Source of the DNA: Alcaligenaceae bacterium
Lineage (GTDB): Bacteria; Pseudomonadota; Gammaproteobacteria; Burkholderiales; Burkholderiaceae_B
Direction of reading: 5' to 3'
NCBI GenBank assembly: GCA_029265335.1
Contig: JAJUJN010000102.1
Span: 1-7,253 of the forward strand
DNA: 7,253 bases
The position numbers were made by a program, and so were the translations under genes. The notes beneath the pieces are model-generated. The model made no database searches, had not been told where the DNA came from, and saw only the letters and a list, made by a program, of their open reading frames with translations. The number at the start of each line of letters is the position of its first letter. Position 1 is the stretch's first letter. This document shows, piece by piece, positions 6,308-7,253 of this stretch.

Positions 6308-7026
6308 CGCTAAACACTCCCACTTTGCCGGAGCTCACCGCTCGCCCGCCGCGCGTCGCCATTCTGCCTATCGGCGCCTACGAGCAGCACGGCGCCCACC
6401 TGCCCTACACCACCGACACGCTCATTGGCCAACTCTTGGCCAGCCATTTGGCGCCAAGGGTGTCTGCCCTACTGCTTCCGCCACTGCCTTTCAGCTGTTC
6501 TCATGAACATGCGGGCTTCCCGTTCGCGGTGTCGCTCAGCCTGGAAACTCTGGCCGCAACAGTGCGTGACGTGCTGAATTCCCTCGAACGGGACGGCATT
6601 GAACTGTTGATTCTGCTCAACGGCCATGGCGGCAATTATGTGTTGGGCAATGTGGCTCAGGAGCTGAATCAGGATCGCCCACGAGTATTGCTGCTGCCGC
6701 AGCGGCAACACTGGGAGAAAGCCGTTGCAACCGCCGAGCTCGGCGTTACGGTAAGCGCCGACATGCATGGTGGCGCCATCGAAACCTCCTTACTCATGCA
6801 TGCCATGCCAGAAGTCGTGCGCAGTAGCGAACGACGCGATCATGAGGCCAACTCGCGGCCCTGGCTCACCGCCTTGGGCATGCGGCACTACACCGCAAGC
6901 GGCATCATCGGCTTTCCCGAAAGAGCTTCGGCCAAAGCGGGAGAACGGCTGTTGACCTCGCTGACTGATAGCCTGGCCCACGAAGTGAGCGAGTTCCTCA
7001 CTCATGTGGGGCGCGGGCCAAGCTGA
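6304..7026 (+). CDS. Creatininase-family metal-dependent amidohydrolase, 240 aa
   Basis: Member of the creatininase superfamily, whose enzymes use a two-metal centre to hydrolyse amide or formamide bonds (creatininase, the archaeal FAPy deformylase ArfB, and the mycofactocin peptidase MftE). The expected motifs are all present: [18 protein letters not shown] (Glu27, His29, Asp38), NGHGGN (His108 region) and [12 protein letters not shown] (Asp153, His155, Glu160). The length is typical. In the last motif HGG replaces the more usual HAG. The substrate cannot be told from the sequence; true creatininase activity is only one option. The ATG overlaps the purT stop (ATGA) and lacks an obvious ribosome binding site, so translation is probably coupled to purT. 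A formamide-hydrolysing member would supply formate to PurT, but this is a speculation from context. The gene ends 5 bp from the stop of the convergent Bug-family gene. Confidence 0.85.
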   Translation: MTLNTPTLPELTARPPRVAILPIGAYEQHGAHLPYTTDTLIGQLLASHLAPRVSALLLPPLPFSCSHEHAGFPFAVSLSLETLAATVRDVLNSLERDGIELLILLNGHGGNYVLGNVAQELNQDRPRVLLLPQRQHWEKAVATAELGVTVSADMHGGAIETSLLMHAMPEVVRSSERRDHEANSRPWLTALGMRHYTASGIIGFPERASAKAGERLLTSLTDSLAHEVSEFLTHVGRGPS

Positions 7027-7031
7027 ACTCC

Positions 7032-7253
7032 TTACTGCTGTACAGAGTCCACCAACTCCTTCCATTGCGCTGATGCTTGTTGAATGAACGCATCGAAATC
7101 TTGGGCGTTCAAATACGCCGGCTCGGTGCCCAGCTCCAGCACTCGTTGCTGCACCGCCGGTTTTTCGAGAATCTTGCCAATCGCGGTCGAAAGTTGGTCT
7201 AGACGCCCGGCGTCGATACCCGCTGGAGCAAAAATGCCCATCCACGCCGTGGC
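7032..7253 (-). CDS. Bug/TctC-family tripartite tricarboxylate transporter substrate-binding protein, C-terminal 73 codons
   Basis: Partial gene entering from the right edge on the minus strand; the frame stays open to the last base. The visible part reads AWMGIFAPAGIDAGRLDQL, then KILEKPAVQQRVLELGTEP and a final FIQQASAQWKELVDS. This is the standard C-terminus of Bug (TctC-like) periplasmic binding proteins: a W-x-G-(I/L)-FAPAG segment, a helix with LxxAIxKIL, a V-x-x-RLxxLGxEP stretch and a terminal (D/E)F-x-x-(F/Y)I...W helix. These proteins capture small acids and related compounds in the periplasm, with or without cognate TctAB membrane components, and are present in very high numbers in Burkholderiales. 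The ligand is not predictable from this part, and the signal peptide and ligand pocket lie outside the window. It converges on the creatininase-family gene with 5 bp between the stops, and no separate terminator fits there. Confidence 0.85.
   Translation of the reverse strand, partial: ATAWMGIFAPAGIDAGRLDQLSTAIGKILEKPAVQQRVLELGTEPAYLNAQDFDAFIQQASAQWKELVDSVQQ

Overview
The window reads as an ordinary chromosomal stretch of a GC-rich Gram-negative bacterium, most likely a betaproteobacterium of the order Burkholderiales. The main pointers are the C-terminal end of a Bug/TctC-type periplasmic substrate-binding protein (a family strongly expanded in Burkholderiales), an inner-membrane LtaS/OpgB-type phosphoglycerol transferase next to a proteobacterial-type DgkA, and a formate-dependent PurT. 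The assignment is inference from gene content and protein style, not from a marker gene.

Left part (1-2448), all on the minus strand. A regulator of the AraC/XylS family (1477-2448) is followed by a branch-1 nitrilase (259-1356). The gap between them holds a 21-bp-phased direct repeat that could be the regulator's binding site, which suggests a self-contained inducible nitrile-hydrolysis cassette. Downstream of the nitrilase come two hairpins and then the first 22 codons of uppP (undecaprenyl-diphosphate phosphatase), which runs off the left edge. The stretch in front of uppP is notable: a terminator-like structure lies almost directly against its ribosome binding site, and a 7-nt sequence further upstream is exactly complementary to that site.

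Centre (2449-2658) is a divergent, locally AT-rich promoter region with overlapping candidate promoters for the AraC regulator (minus) and for the gene cluster to the right (plus), plus short palindromes.

Right part (2659-7026), all on the plus strand and tightly packed: a membrane phosphoglycerol transferase of the LtaS/OpgB family, dgkA (ATGA overlap), purT (32-bp gap) and a creatininase-family amidohydrolase (ATGA overlap with purT). The first two genes form a coherent module: the transferase would release diacylglycerol from phosphatidylglycerol, and DgkA would turn it back into phosphatidic acid. The second pair links a formate-using purine enzyme to a metal-dependent amidohydrolase of unknown substrate. 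The cluster ends only 5 bp from the convergent Bug-family gene, which leaves the window at the right edge.

No tRNA, rRNA, CRISPR array, insertion sequence, prophage or defence system is visible. I did not find a clearly new system; the most interesting items are candidate regulatory structures and the purT-creatininase coupling.
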